Assembly: GCA_017615325.1 (NCBI GenBank)
Contig: JAGAAI010000093.1
Coordinates: 1 to 64,000, forward strand
Direction: 5' to 3'
Length of the DNA: 64,000 nt
From: Clostridiales bacterium
Lineage (GTDB): Bacteria > Bacillota > Clostridia > Saccharofermentanales > Saccharofermentanaceae
The notes under the pieces were generated by a model. That model had not been told where the DNA came from, made no database searches, and saw only the letters and a list, made by a program, of their open reading frames with translations. The stretch's first letter is position 1, and the number at the start of each line of letters is the position of its first letter. Below, piece after piece: positions 17,476 to 27,428 of the stretch. The position numbers and the translations under genes were made by a program.

Positions 17476-18006
17476 ATGATAATACTGATCACGGGTGCCA
17501 CCCATACAGGCAAGACAAAACTGGCTCAGCAATTGCTTGAAAGACTTCACTATCCTTACCTGTCCATCGATCATCTGAAGATGGGTCTTATCAGGAGCGG
17601 CAATACTGATCTTACACCGGATGACGATGATGAACTGACAGATTATCTTTGGCCCGTCGTAAGGGAGTGGATCAAGACGGCAATCGAGAACAGTCAGGAC
17701 CTGATCGTCGAAGGATGCTATATCCCTTTTGACTGGCGCGAAGATCTGGATAGTGAATATCTGTCGAAGATAAAGTTCATCTGCCTAGCCTTGACAGACG
17801 AATACATCGATGCAAATTTTGAAGATATAAAATCCCACGCTTCAGACATCGAATCAAGACTTGATGAATCTTACTTAACCATAGATCTGATCAAAGAAGA
17901 TAACCAAAGATTTATTGCTGGATTTGAAGAAGCGGGAGAAAGGATCGTCCTGATAGATTCCTGTTACGATGAGACTGTCGGAAAGATACTGGAGGAACTT
18001 ACATGA
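17476..18006 (+). CDS. P-loop nucleotide kinase-like protein
   Basis: A 176-residue protein opening with MIILITGATHTGKTKLAQQLL, a Walker A loop (GxxxxGKT, residues 7-14). LIVEGCYIPFDW near residue 76 resembles the Walker B-like strand of adenylate and shikimate kinase folds. It may phosphorylate a small molecule such as an antibiotic or nucleoside, but no substrate motif is decisive. The ribosome binding site is AGGGGGA. It overlaps the GNAT gene by four bases (ATGA), so the two are translationally coupled. Confidence 0.7.
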   Translation: MIILITGATHTGKTKLAQQLLERLHYPYLSIDHLKMGLIRSGNTDLTPDDDDELTDYLWPVVREWIKTAIENSQDLIVEGCYIPFDWREDLDSEYLSKIKFICLALTDEYIDANFEDIKSHASDIESRLDESYLTIDLIKEDNQRFIAGFEEAGERIVLIDSCYDETVGKILEELT

Positions 18007-18452
18007 TCAGTTATTGCCTTCTTACTGAAGATAAACTGGATACTTTCATAAGCATGAGGATAAGACAGCTCCGCGAAGAAGGAGCCACGGAAGATATAGA
18101 TCTTGTTCCCTATCTTCAGGATTACTATGCACGGCACATGGCTGACGGAACATTCGTATCCTGGCTTGCTATGGACGGTGATAAGATCGTGGGAACAAGC
18201 GGGATGTCTTTCGTTGAAAAGCCTCCCTACTTCGGCTGTCCTACAGGTAAGTTAGGTTTGCTTTCAAGTATGTTTACCGACCCTGATTACCGCCGTATGG
18301 GGATAGCAAAAGACCTGCTCTCCCGTGTGGTAGATGAAGCAAGGAAAGCAGGCTGCGGCACAGTCCAGATAACGGCATCAGATATGGGAGTCCTGCTCTA
18401 TACTGATTTCGGATTCGTTAAGAACGGCAACTTCATGCAGTACAAGTTGTGA
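18003..18452 (+). CDS. GNAT-family N-acetyltransferase
   Basis: A 149-residue complete GNAT. The acetyl-CoA loop is MFTDPDYRRMGIAKDLLSRVVDEAR (shown at residues about 90-115, with RRMGIA as the Q/RxxGxA motif). The C-terminal VLLYTDFGFVKNGNFM is the usual tyrosine-containing helix and last strand. It sits in a coupled series with the kinase-like gene before it and a methyltransferase after it; together they look like a small-molecule modification set. Confidence 0.82.
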   Translation: MISYCLLTEDKLDTFISMRIRQLREEGATEDIDLVPYLQDYYARHMADGTFVSWLAMDGDKIVGTSGMSFVEKPPYFGCPTGKLGLLSSMFTDPDYRRMGIAKDLLSRVVDEARKAGCGTVQITASDMGVLLYTDFGFVKNGNFMQYKL

Positions 18453-18461
18453 GGCATCAAA

Positions 18462-19229
18462 ATGGAATTTAGAAAAGTTTTCGATACCATACCGGACAAG
18501 TTCGATAAGTACAGGGTCAGATACAGTCAGGAGCTCTTTGATTCCCTGATCAAATACGCCGGGATAGGTCCCGCTAAGACCGTTCTTGAATTAGGCCCCG
18601 GAACAGGTCAGGCGACCGATCCCATACTTAACACGGGTTGTGATTACAATGCGATCGAATTAGGTGAGAATCTCTACCAAAAGATGAAGGAGAAATACGG
18701 CGATAAGGAGAACTTCCATATCGTAAACGACGACTTCATTACTCACGATTTTGAAGGACAGAAGTTTGACATGATCTATTCTGCCGCGACCATCCAGTGG
18801 ATCCCGGAAGATGTTGCTTTCAGCAAGACTTTTGAACTCCTAAAGCCCGGCGGCACCCTTGCCATGATCCTTCTTTACGGTGATTACAGATGCACTAATG
18901 AAGATCTCTACCAAAAGATCCAGAAGATCTACGACGAATATTTTAAGCCGGAGATAAAATACCCTCACAGCGGATTCAAATACGATAACGCAGTTAATTT
19001 CGGATATACTGATTTCCAGAGGAAGGAATTCTACGGGACACGCGAGATGGATGCAGACGAATATGTTAATTTCTGCGGAACACACTGCGACCATCTTGTT
19101 ATACCGGAACCTTACAAGACAAAGTTCTACGAGGGTTTAAGAACAACCGTTATGGAGAACGGCAACAAGGTGGTCTTTAAGGATACCTACATCCTCTACC
19201 TTGCAAAGAAGCCGGAAGAATTAACATAG
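18462..19229 (+). CDS. Class I SAM-dependent methyltransferase
   Basis: A 255-residue methyltransferase similar in layout to trans-aconitate and related small-molecule methyltransferases. Motif I is VLELGPGTGQAT near residue 41, motif II the acidic residue in YNAIELGENL, and motif IV is FDMIYSAATIQWIPED near residue 103, followed by LLKPGGTLAMILLYGD. GAGG precedes the ATG nine bases after the GNAT stop. The substrate is not known. Confidence 0.82.
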   Translation: MEFRKVFDTIPDKFDKYRVRYSQELFDSLIKYAGIGPAKTVLELGPGTGQATDPILNTGCDYNAIELGENLYQKMKEKYGDKENFHIVNDDFITHDFEGQKFDMIYSAATIQWIPEDVAFSKTFELLKPGGTLAMILLYGDYRCTNEDLYQKIQKIYDEYFKPEIKYPHSGFKYDNAVNFGYTDFQRKEFYGTREMDADEYVNFCGTHCDHLVIPEPYKTKFYEGLRTTVMENGNKVVFKDTYILYLAKKPEELT

Positions 19230-19245
19230 GATAAGGAGGACATCA

Positions 19246-19614
19246 ATGGGCAATATCGAAAGGTATGACATAAGCGAAGAATGGGCACACTCAGGGATCA
19301 TCAAGGCAGGTGATTTCTGTTTCCTGGGATATTGTGTCGGCAACATCGGCGGATCCATAGAAGATCAGGTGAACGGCGCTTTCGATAATATGGAAGCAAG
19401 ACTTAAGATCGTCGGCCTGACATTGGAAGACGTTGTCCAGATGGATTGTCTCTTCAGGGATGTATGGAACATTCCCGTCATGGAGAAAGTAATAAAGGAA
19501 AGATTCAACGGCAAATATCCGGTCCGTAAATCTATCCAGACAGAATTTGCACACGTAGGAGGAAAAGACGGCCTTCTGTTCCAGGCAGATGCGGTCGCTT
19601 ATTGCGGAAAATGA
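19246..19614 (+). CDS. RidA / YjgF-family protein
   Basis: A 122-residue protein of the RidA (Rid) fold, a trimer that hydrolyses reactive enamine/imine intermediates made by PLP enzymes. Typical features are AGDFCFLGYCVGN, the ALKIVG-like segment RLKIVGLTLEDVVQMDCLFRD (residues about 45-66) and PVRKSIQTEFAHVGG near the end. The usual catalytic arginine of archetypal RidA (in the PARxxV motif) is represented by VRKS, so the exact subfamily is uncertain. It overlaps the next gene by four bases. Confidence 0.82.
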   Translation: MGNIERYDISEEWAHSGIIKAGDFCFLGYCVGNIGGSIEDQVNGAFDNMEARLKIVGLTLEDVVQMDCLFRDVWNIPVMEKVIKERFNGKYPVRKSIQTEFAHVGGKDGLLFQADAVAYCGK

Positions 19615-20015
19615 AATACTACAGAGTTCACACGGCAGACAATGCTTATATAACCAAGCAGCCCAGAGGCATCTTCACCACCGTAGGAAAGCTCGTTGAC
19701 AGCAAGACCTTAACGGAGGAAGAAGAGAAAGAATACTGGCGCAACCGCGAATACTTCGAAGAAGTCCTTCCGGTTCCTCCCTTCTACGATCAGGGCAATC
19801 CCGAGGGCGCGATCACCTGGTTCAAGGAAGGCGAGAAAGGCAACAGGATCTGGGAAGAGATGACCTTCTACCGCGATATGTGCAAAAAGTACGGGGTAAA
19901 ACTCTTCATATCAGAAACAGATGAGATGCCGGGCGAACTTATCTACGAAGACGATTTCCAGATCGCCGTAGTTAAGCAGCCCGAAGGCATCTCCATCGTA
20001 ACGCGGGAACTCTGA
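19611..20015 (+). CDS. Hypothetical protein, last gene of the operon
   Basis: A 134-residue protein I do not recognise. It starts with MKYYRVHTADNAYITKQPRG and contains many aromatic and acidic residues (EEEEKEYWRNREYFEEV, YDQGNPEGAITWFK), no signal peptide and no membrane helix. ATG 19611 overlaps the RidA stop (ATGA), so it is translationally coupled to it. The last codon and stop form one half of a palindrome shared with the convergent gene. Confidence 0.7.
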   Translation: MKYYRVHTADNAYITKQPRGIFTTVGKLVDSKTLTEEEEKEYWRNREYFEEVLPVPPFYDQGNPEGAITWFKEGEKGNRIWEEMTFYRDMCKKYGVKLFISETDEMPGELIYEDDFQIAVVKQPEGISIVTREL

Positions 20016-20023
20016 TCAGAGTT
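20008..20023. other. Palindrome shared by two convergent stop codons
   Basis: AACTCTGATCAGAGTT (20008-20023) is a perfect 16-bp palindrome. Its left half gives CTC-TGA, the end of the plus-strand gene, and its right half gives CTC-TGA on the minus strand, the end of the adaptor gene. The two genes meet with no intervening base. Confidence 0.7.
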
Positions 20024-22544
20024 TCCTCGTAAAATTGTATTCGATCGTGTCAGCATAGCGGTAGCAGACTTTGTCACCGGAATTGATCCCTGATACGATC
20101 TCTACATTCTCTCCATCCGACAGGCCCGTCGTAACTTCCGTAAGGCCTGTTAATTCATCCGTTTCCTCGTCGTAGCCTGTGTAGACATATGTCTTGCCGC
20201 CTTCATCGATCAGGGCAGCCACAGGTACTGTCAGGTATTCACTGTCATCGGATCTTGCGATCTTTATGCCTGCATTCATGCCCTGATACATCTGCTCAGT
20301 CCTGTCAAGTTCAATGGACACCGTATACTTGGTATTTCCGCTGTCGTATGTTCCTTCACTGTCGATGGATACGATCCTGCCGTCGAAGCTCTGACCGGGG
20401 AGTGCATCCAGGGATACGATAACATCTTCTCCGACCTTAACGGCTCCTATATCAAGTTCATCAACGCTTATATCAATGCTCATCTTCTCCTGAGGCTTGA
20501 TCTGGTAGATCTCTGTCTCGGATACCGTGTAAGAATCCGTGCTGTAAGATGTTGCCGTATCAGTCTGATCAGCTGCTATATCCGTTGTTCCGTCAGACCC
20601 TGTCGGCATTTCGCCTGAAGGGAAGTCCCCGGAAGGGAAATTGCCTGAAGGCTTGGTCTGATCCTGACCTGTTGCCTGAGTAGGATCGGAAGTATTGCCG
20701 GGCTGGGTCGCATCAGTAGGCTTGCTGTTATCTGAAGGATTGGTCGGATCGGTCTTGGCGGGTTCTGTAGGGTCCGTCTTTGAAGATGGTTCAGTCGGCT
20801 GAGTCTTATCACCGCTGTCCTTATTGTCTTTTTTATCGTTGGTGTCAGCAGGCTGAGTGGGTTCGGTATCCTCTTCATCTTCCGTGACGGCAGGGACAAC
20901 AGGATCGTAATAGAAAACAGCTGAAGAATTCTTCTCTTTTACTTCTGTCTCTTCTTCAGTTTCTGTCCCGATGTCTTCATCAAGGCCCTGGATGATGCCG
21001 GACTTCTCCGCCCTGATCTCACCCGTCTTATATATCTCGAAAAGCGTGTTCAGCTGCTCTGTCAGAGTTTCCCTCTGGCTTGTAAGTTTACTGTAGTCAG
21101 TTGAATGGACTGTTCTTGTCAGTTTGATCAGATCGTCATCAGCTTCTACATAATCTCCCACTTCGACAAAGATCTTGCTCGTGATGCCCTGATAGCCTGT
21201 GATCTTAAGACAGCTGTTGATCTCAAGTTCGCCCGTTCCCAGAGTATTTCCGTCTTCTGTGAGAACTGTTACCTTATCACCCAGTTCCGTCTTCTTATCT
21301 GTAAGGGTTACCGTGACTTTATCTTCCGTAACCTGTGCCACCCTTCCCTTCTTCTCAGTGGAATCTGAGAGGCGTACGACGACTGTATCACCAACGCTCA
21401 AGCCTGCCTTAGGATCTATATCGACCTTCATGAGTCCGTCCAGTGACAGAAGGATCAGGGCGCCGTTATTAGCCATGGTATCAGAGATGGAATTTCCCTT
21501 CTCGGCATAGATCGCCTTAACACGACCTGCTGCGGGAGATTTGATCTTCTTATAATCTTCTTCATCTGCATTCTTGGCAAGAGTCTCATCAAGATCTGCT
21601 ATAAGATCCCTGATATCGCTTATGGAAGTCATGACGGATGTCTTGTTGACTTTTGCGATGAGATCTCCTTCTTCCACCATGTCACCATTTGAAACGGCGT
21701 AAGAGATGATCTTGACATCACCCGGCAAGGAGAAAGAAACTGAATCTTCTTCGCTTAAGGATCCGCCCGACAGAAAGACCTTGTTTAAGACCTTGGAAGC
21801 CGCTTCAGCCGTGATGACATTTTCCTTTACCTCAATAGAGGATGTCACACCGCTCCCGCCTGCCGGGATCATCTTAAGAACTATAGCAACTACTATTACG
21901 GGGATCAGGAGGAGGAAGAGTAAAGGCTTCTTACTTCTTTGGTCACCCTCCTTGTCAGAGTCGCCGCCGGCAGCGCCGGAAGATGAATCATCCGATCCCT
22001 TCTTCTTTGAGATCCTTATCAGCATGAAGACTGCAAATGCGTCGACCAGTACGCAGACGACGGATACGGGGATCCAGATCTTCTTTACCGTACCGACAAA
22101 ACCGCCGCTTCTTCCGCCACGGGACCCCGGCATTCCCTGAGGGAATGAATCAGGATCGAATCCACCGGGGAATTTACGATCAGAAGAGTCATTATCGCTA
22201 TCAGAATCCGTGTCGGCATCTTCGCTGTCCCTGTCTTTGGAATCTGACGGCCTTTCGAAGTCAGAAGGCATATCAAATCCTTCGGGAGGCGTGAAATCAG
22301 ACGGCATGCTGAAGTCACTGTCGCTGCCGAAATCAGGACGCTCTCCTCCGTTACCCGGGAAGTCAGGGAAGTTTCCAAAGTCCTGCGATGAGTCGAAGTT
22401 CGGCGGTGTGCCGTTACCGGGACCGAATCCGGACGATGACCTGCCTGATGGTACTGCAAATCTTATGATGAGTGTTGCTAGTAATATCAACGTGAATATC
22501 ACGATCAATACTATATAAAATACTTTTGACTTGAATAATTTCAT
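20016..22544 (-). CDS. Large HlyD/MacA-like adaptor with low-complexity regions
   Basis: An 842-residue membrane-fusion (adaptor) protein, the last gene of the exporter operon. A signal anchor lies at residues about 8-30, followed by a Gly/Pro/Phe/Asp/Ser-rich stretch (about 34-145). Two more hydrophobic segments occur near 155-178 and 208-228. The lipoyl/beta-barrel adaptor part starts near residue 240 (DVKIISYAVSNGDMVEEGDLIAKV split by a hairpin) and resumes after a Thr/Pro/Asp-rich insert of about 120 residues (near 555-670). The C-terminus has the membrane-proximal barrel, GAVKVGEDVIVSLDALPGQ and IVSGINSGDKV. It is 1.5 times the size of its upstream paralogue because of the inserts. Confidence 0.8.
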   Translation of the reverse strand: MKLFKSKVFYIVLIVIFTLILLATLIIRFAVPSGRSSSGFGPGNGTPPNFDSSQDFGNFPDFPGNGGERPDFGSDSDFSMPSDFTPPEGFDMPSDFERPSDSKDRDSEDADTDSDSDNDSSDRKFPGGFDPDSFPQGMPGSRGGRSGGFVGTVKKIWIPVSVVCVLVDAFAVFMLIRISKKKGSDDSSSGAAGGDSDKEGDQRSKKPLLFLLLIPVIVVAIVLKMIPAGGSGVTSSIEVKENVITAEAASKVLNKVFLSGGSLSEEDSVSFSLPGDVKIISYAVSNGDMVEEGDLIAKVNKTSVMTSISDIRDLIADLDETLAKNADEEDYKKIKSPAAGRVKAIYAEKGNSISDTMANNGALILLSLDGLMKVDIDPKAGLSVGDTVVVRLSDSTEKKGRVAQVTEDKVTVTLTDKKTELGDKVTVLTEDGNTLGTGELEINSCLKITGYQGITSKIFVEVGDYVEADDDLIKLTRTVHSTDYSKLTSQRETLTEQLNTLFEIYKTGEIRAEKSGIIQGLDEDIGTETEEETEVKEKNSSAVFYYDPVVPAVTEDEEDTEPTQPADTNDKKDNKDSGDKTQPTEPSSKTDPTEPAKTDPTNPSDNSKPTDATQPGNTSDPTQATGQDQTKPSGNFPSGDFPSGEMPTGSDGTTDIAADQTDTATSYSTDSYTVSETEIYQIKPQEKMSIDISVDELDIGAVKVGEDVIVSLDALPGQSFDGRIVSIDSEGTYDSGNTKYTVSIELDRTEQMYQGMNAGIKIARSDDSEYLTVPVAALIDEGGKTYVYTGYDEETDELTGLTEVTTGLSDGENVEIVSGINSGDKVCYRYADTIEYNFTRKL

Positions 22545-22550
22545 TTTCGA

Positions 22551-23737
22551 TCATCCTCCGTAGTGAAGTGCGTCTATAGGCTTCATGTTAGCTGCCTTGT
22601 TGGCAGGATAGAGTCCGAATATAACTCCTATAAGGAAGCAGAATCCGACTGCTATGAGTATTACAGTTATGTCCATATTGAAAGAGATAGAAAGGCTCGA
22701 TACAACGATGCCGATGACTTTCAATGTCACCCATGACAGGGCTATTCCGATGGCGCAGCCCATCATGCAGAGCACAACGGCTTCCAGAAGGAACTGGCGC
22801 ATGATGTAACGCTTCCTTGCGCCGATGGCCTTACGTATGCCTATCTCACGCGTTCTCTCGGTAACGGTTACCAGCATGATGTTCATGATGCCGATACCGC
22901 CGACGATAAGTGATATCGCTGCGATGCCGCCCAGGAGGATCGTAAGTGCAGATGTTACGCTGCTCATCGTGCTCTCAAGGGCATCCTGCTTGCTTACGCT
23001 GAAGGCATCATCGTCGTCTTCGAATCTTGCCATCAGGATCTGGGTCATGCGGTCCTCGGCTTCTGTCATGCTTCCGTTCTCGGGAGCGCTGATGTAAAAA
23101 GACGTTACCTCAAGAGTCAGGCTGTCGCTCATCCTGACAAGGCTCGTATAAGGGATGTAAGCTACATAGGAATCTTTTGAGAAAGCCCTGGTCAAGGAAG
23201 TGTCACTGTCTTCGATGATGCCTACGACCGTGAACTTCACGCCGCCCAGTGAGATCTCCTGACCTATGCAGTCCGTGTAGCCGATCAGTTCCGTTGCCAT
23301 CGTCTCATTGATTACGCATACGTAAGTATGGTTCGTAACATCAGAGCTCTTGATGAACCTTCCAAGGAGGAGATTTAATGCCTGGATCTTATCGTAGTAA
23401 GGACTTATACCGTAAACATCCGCAGTCTCGGATGTGCCGGAATATTTTGCCGTCATGCTCTCTTTTGAATAACATGCGGCTTCTCCTATCTTAGGATCTG
23501 CCATCCAGGTGACAAGATCATCTAGACCTACGGGATTGCCCTTGTTGTCCGAGACCGTGACTGTAAGCATATTGCTTCCAAGATCCGATATCGAATCAGT
23601 AACGGAACCTGTTGCGCCCTTAACAAGGCTTACTAAGATAACCAGGGCCATGACACCTATGATGATGCCCAGCATCGTCAGGAGCGCGCGGAGCTTGTTG
23701 CTTCCGATGGATTTTAATGCCATTCTTAATGTCTGCA

Positions 23738-23738
<1 letters not shown>
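22551..23738 (-). CDS. MacB-like ABC transporter permease (FtsX family)
   Basis: A 395-residue permease. The N-terminal helix (about residues 15-38, LRALLTMLGIIIGVMALVILVSL split here) is followed by an extracellular MacB_PCD domain (about 40-255). Three helices close the protein: about 268-292, 325-348 and 358-380, with the conserved ERTREIGIRKAIGARKR coupling helix between them. The gene overlaps the ATPase stop by one base (TAATG) and ends six bases before the large adaptor gene. It forms the pump with the ATPase and adaptors. Confidence 0.9.
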
Positions 23739-24418
<680 letters not shown>

Positions 24419-24422
24419 ATTA

Positions 24423-26093
24423 TCAGCTCCCTTTCTTTCCGGAAGATCCGCCGGGGAAACTGCCGCCGCCCGGGAAGCCGCCTGATGAAGAACCTCCGCC
24501 GGGGAAGTTACCGCTGGGGAAATCACCGCCTCCGGGGAAACTGCCACCAGGGAATCCGCTGCCGTCACCGAATCCGCCACGGCCTGAGAAACTCGTGGTC
24601 TCTGTCTCTTTGTAGTAAACGGTGTCACCCTCGGAAAGGCCGCTCGTTATCTCTATATAACTGCTGTTGGATATACCTGTCTCGACCTCGGTCATTCCGC
24701 CGAAGCTCTCGTTCTCTTCATCGTAAGATGTGTAAACATATGCCGTAGAGCTCGTCTGCTTCAATGCATCAAGAGGGATGATCAGGGCGTTCTCGACACT
24801 CTTGATCGTTATGGATGCCGTGACGCTCATGCCTGCGAGCATTCCTTCTTTTTTGTCGATCTGAACTGATGCCGTATAGGATGTAACTCCGCTCGAACTC
24901 TCGCCGGACTTATCTATCTCCGTGATCACTCCCTCGAAAGTCTCGTCTTCAATGGATGTAATGGTGACGTCTGCTTTCTGGCCTACCGACAGGGAGAGGA
25001 TATCTGTCTCATCAATAGATACATCCACCGTCATGGTCTCATCGGGACGAACTTCGAAAACAGTAACAGCCTCTTCAGAACTTGATGATGAATCATCAGT
25101 ATCGGGAACTGTCTTTACTATTCCCTCGTATTCAGACAGAAGGGCTCCGTCTCTATATATAGCCGTTAATTCAAGAAGATCATCCTCAAGGTCCCTGCGG
25201 TCGCTTAAGTACTGCTCGTAATTAGCCGTATATGAAGTGTCCTTGAGTTTGAAGAGGGTCTTATCGGCCTTTATCTTCTCGTTCTCTTCAACAGAAACCG
25301 ACTTGATAGTTCCTGCATAACCTACTACGGACAACTGATCGTGGATGTATAACTTGCCCTTTCCGAGTTCATCCCCGTCATTGGTCCTGACCGTTACTTC
25401 ATCTTCAAACTTGGGTCCCTTATCCGTTACGAGGATCGTTACCGTATTGCCGGACTTCTTCTCGACCTGACCCGTGTAAGTCTTATCGCCGGATGTCGTG
25501 ACCTTGACCTTGTCTCCTGCTTCAAGGCTTGCAGCATCGATATCGACTGCCATATAGCCGTCCATTGAGATCAGGAGAAGAGCTCCGTTATTCGACATGA
25601 CGGATGATATGTCATCGCCCTTCTGTGCGTAGATCTTCTTGACCCTTCCTGCGACCTGGGATGTTATCTTATCCTCGATCTCCTCATCTGATGCATCCTT
25701 GATCTTCTTATCGATATCTTCGATGTCAGACTGGACATCAGCCATTGCGGAAAGAACGGTTGAAAGATCGACGGATGCTATGACATCACCCTTCTTAACA
25801 CTGTCTCCTACAGCTACCTTGACTTCGTCTAAAGTAACTCCGTCCGGGATCTCCTGAGTCTTAACATCGTCATCAGAAAGTCTTCCCGAACCGTAGACTG
25901 TTGTACTGATCGAACCGCTCTCAACGGTTGCCGTCTTGATGCTCGAACTATTGTCCTTTGCGAACTGGGTCTTTACCCGGTCCTTAAGGATGATCACAGC
26001 TCCCACCAGGATGGCAGCTATAAGCAAGGTTGCAACTATAACCTTTACTATCGTTGATCCCTTGATCTTCTTTTTGCGGCGCTTATGTCCCAT
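24423..26093 (-). CDS. HlyD/MacA-like adaptor, first of the exporter operon
   Basis: A 556-residue adaptor. A basic start (MGHKRRKKKIKGS) leads to a signal anchor at about residues 14-38. The biotinyl-lipoyl and barrel parts are seen in TVESGSISTTVYGSGRL, DEVKVAVGDSVKKGDVIASVDL (split near its middle) and EVETGISNSSYIEITSGLSEGDTV. The last 50 residues are a Gly/Phe/Pro/Ser-rich tail (SGFPGGSFPGGGDF-type repeats) ending GKKGS. I start at 26093 since GGAGG sits five bases upstream; the longer frame to 26126 lacks one. It stands directly behind the operator at 26146-26167. Confidence 0.85.
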   Translation of the reverse strand: MGHKRRKKKIKGSTIVKVIVATLLIAAILVGAVIILKDRVKTQFAKDNSSSIKTATVESGSISTTVYGSGRLSDDDVKTQEIPDGVTLDEVKVAVGDSVKKGDVIASVDLSTVLSAMADVQSDIEDIDKKIKDASDEEIEDKITSQVAGRVKKIYAQKGDDISSVMSNNGALLLISMDGYMAVDIDAASLEAGDKVKVTTSGDKTYTGQVEKKSGNTVTILVTDKGPKFEDEVTVRTNDGDELGKGKLYIHDQLSVVGYAGTIKSVSVEENEKIKADKTLFKLKDTSYTANYEQYLSDRRDLEDDLLELTAIYRDGALLSEYEGIVKTVPDTDDSSSSSEEAVTVFEVRPDETMTVDVSIDETDILSLSVGQKADVTITSIEDETFEGVITEIDKSGESSSGVTSYTASVQIDKKEGMLAGMSVTASITIKSVENALIIPLDALKQTSSTAYVYTSYDEENESFGGMTEVETGISNSSYIEITSGLSEGDTVYYKETETTSFSGRGGFGDGSGFPGGSFPGGGDFPSGNFPGGGSSSGGFPGGGSFPGGSSGKKGS

Positions 26094-26131
26094 ATATGCC
26101 TCCAGACATGATTTTTGCTTTATCATGAAAA

Positions 26132-26167
26132 AGCATATCAGGGCAACCTTAAATGAACCTGAAATAA
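26132..26167 (-). promoter_or_regulatory. Operator-type promoter of the exporter operon (tandem 11-bp repeats)
   Basis: On the minus strand TTATTTCAGGT is followed directly by TCATTTAAGGT (plus 26157-26167 and 26146-26156), an 11-bp tandem repeat. Eight bases further is TATGCT (26132-26137), a -10-like element. The repeat stands where a -35 would be, as PhoB-family activators do. The same repeat with the same 8-bp spacing stands at the htrA promoter. Confidence 0.7.
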
Positions 26168-26186
26168 AAAAAGAAAATATAACTAT

Positions 26187-27428
26187 TTACAGAATGACCG
26201 TGATCGTCATCGACTTGCCGTCAGGACATGCGGCAGATATCTTACCGCCGTGGGCATCAGCAACAGATCTTGCGATCGCAAGACCGATACCATTGCCGCC
26301 GGTTGCGGAATTCCTTGATTCATCGGGTCTGTAGAATCTGTCAAAGAGACGGTTCGTGTCAGGAGCCTTCTCATAATTACAGCTGTTAAAGACGACTATC
26401 TTAACCTTGCCGTGAACCTTGTTAAGACTGATCTTAATGGGCTCTCCTCCGTCAGAATACTTTATCGCGTTATCGATAAGGACAGACATCATCTGCTGGA
26501 TAGAATCCTTCTCTCCCACCATCGTTACGTTATCTTCTATATTGGTCTCGATCGTCTTACCGGATGCTTTTGCCTGCTGGATATGGACCTCGATTATCTC
26601 CCATACGGCGCCTGTCAGGTCAAAGTTCTCCTTGACCGACACGGGCTTTACTTCATCAAGTCTCGACAAGGTGACCATCTCACCTACGAGCCCGGTCATA
26701 CGGCCCACCTGCTGCCTTATGTTTTCGGTCCATTCATCGCCGCCGTGCTCCATCTCAATGACATCGAGGCTTGTTGATATCGACGTTATAGGAGTCTTAA
26801 GTTCGTGGCTCGCGTCCGTTATGAACCTCTTTTGAAGTTCCATGTTCTGGGCGATAGGCCTTATCGCTTTTTTCGAAAGGAATAAGACGAGGACAAATAC
26901 AAGCAAAAGGCTTCCTGCCGATATGGCAAGCGTTAAAAGGAAGAGCGATCTCATGTACTGGATCTCTCTTGAAGAATTAAGGAAAACGATTATCGTCGCA
27001 TCCCCGTATTGAGATCTTATATAACGGTAGCCGTCAACGTAACCCCGGTCAAATGGTCTTGAGAGAGCCTTGTTGGTATAAGCTGCCGCATCTTCTTCAG
27101 ATATTGAAGCAACATATTCTCTGGATGTTCCGATGATCATGTTTTCGGAATTGACGGCAACTATGAAGAACCTCGTCATGTAGTTGGCTTCTTCGTCGGG
27201 AAATCCTCCGACAGCCCCCATAGGAGGCCAGGTTCCCATACTGCTGCTCCGGTCGCGCGACCAAGGATCCAGCTGCCCGTATTCATAGATGAAATCGATC
27301 GTCTCGTCAGCCCTTCTCGTCACCGAAACATAATTGAATACGTTTACGAGACCTGCCAAAAGGAAGATGACCAGGAAGAAGGCCAGCATTGAGGCTCCTA
27401 TGAAACGCCACCTGATCTTTTTCAGCAT
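26187..27428 (-). CDS. Sensor histidine kinase (envelope-stress type)
   Basis: A 413-residue kinase. Membrane helices at about residues 10-32 and 160-184 enclose a small extracytoplasmic domain of about 125 residues. The H-box is TDASHELKTPITSI with H near 207, the N box IDNAIKY and the G box GNGIGLAIARSVADAHGG. It overlaps the response regulator by seven bases. The next gene downstream is the adaptor of the exporter, 93 bp away with its own promoter. The layout resembles CssS next to HtrA in Bacillus. Confidence 0.9.
   Translation of the reverse strand: MLKKIRWRFIGASMLAFFLVIFLLAGLVNVFNYVSVTRRADETIDFIYEYGQLDPWSRDRSSSMGTWPPMGAVGGFPDEEANYMTRFFIVAVNSENMIIGTSREYVASISEEDAAAYTNKALSRPFDRGYVDGYRYIRSQYGDATIIVFLNSSREIQYMRSLFLLTLAISAGSLLLVFVLVLFLSKKAIRPIAQNMELQKRFITDASHELKTPITSISTSLDVIEMEHGGDEWTENIRQQVGRMTGLVGEMVTLSRLDEVKPVSVKENFDLTGAVWEIIEVHIQQAKASGKTIETNIEDNVTMVGEKDSIQQMMSVLIDNAIKYSDGGEPIKISLNKVHGKVKIVVFNSCNYEKAPDTNRLFDRFYRPDESRNSATGGNGIGLAIARSVADAHGGKISAACPDGKSMTITVIL

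Noticed and set aside
24419..24628. N-terminal 70-residue extension of the ABC ATPase
   Set aside because: It reads the Gly/Pro tail of the upstream adaptor in another frame. The true start at 24418 has a GGGAG site and gives a normal-length ATPase.
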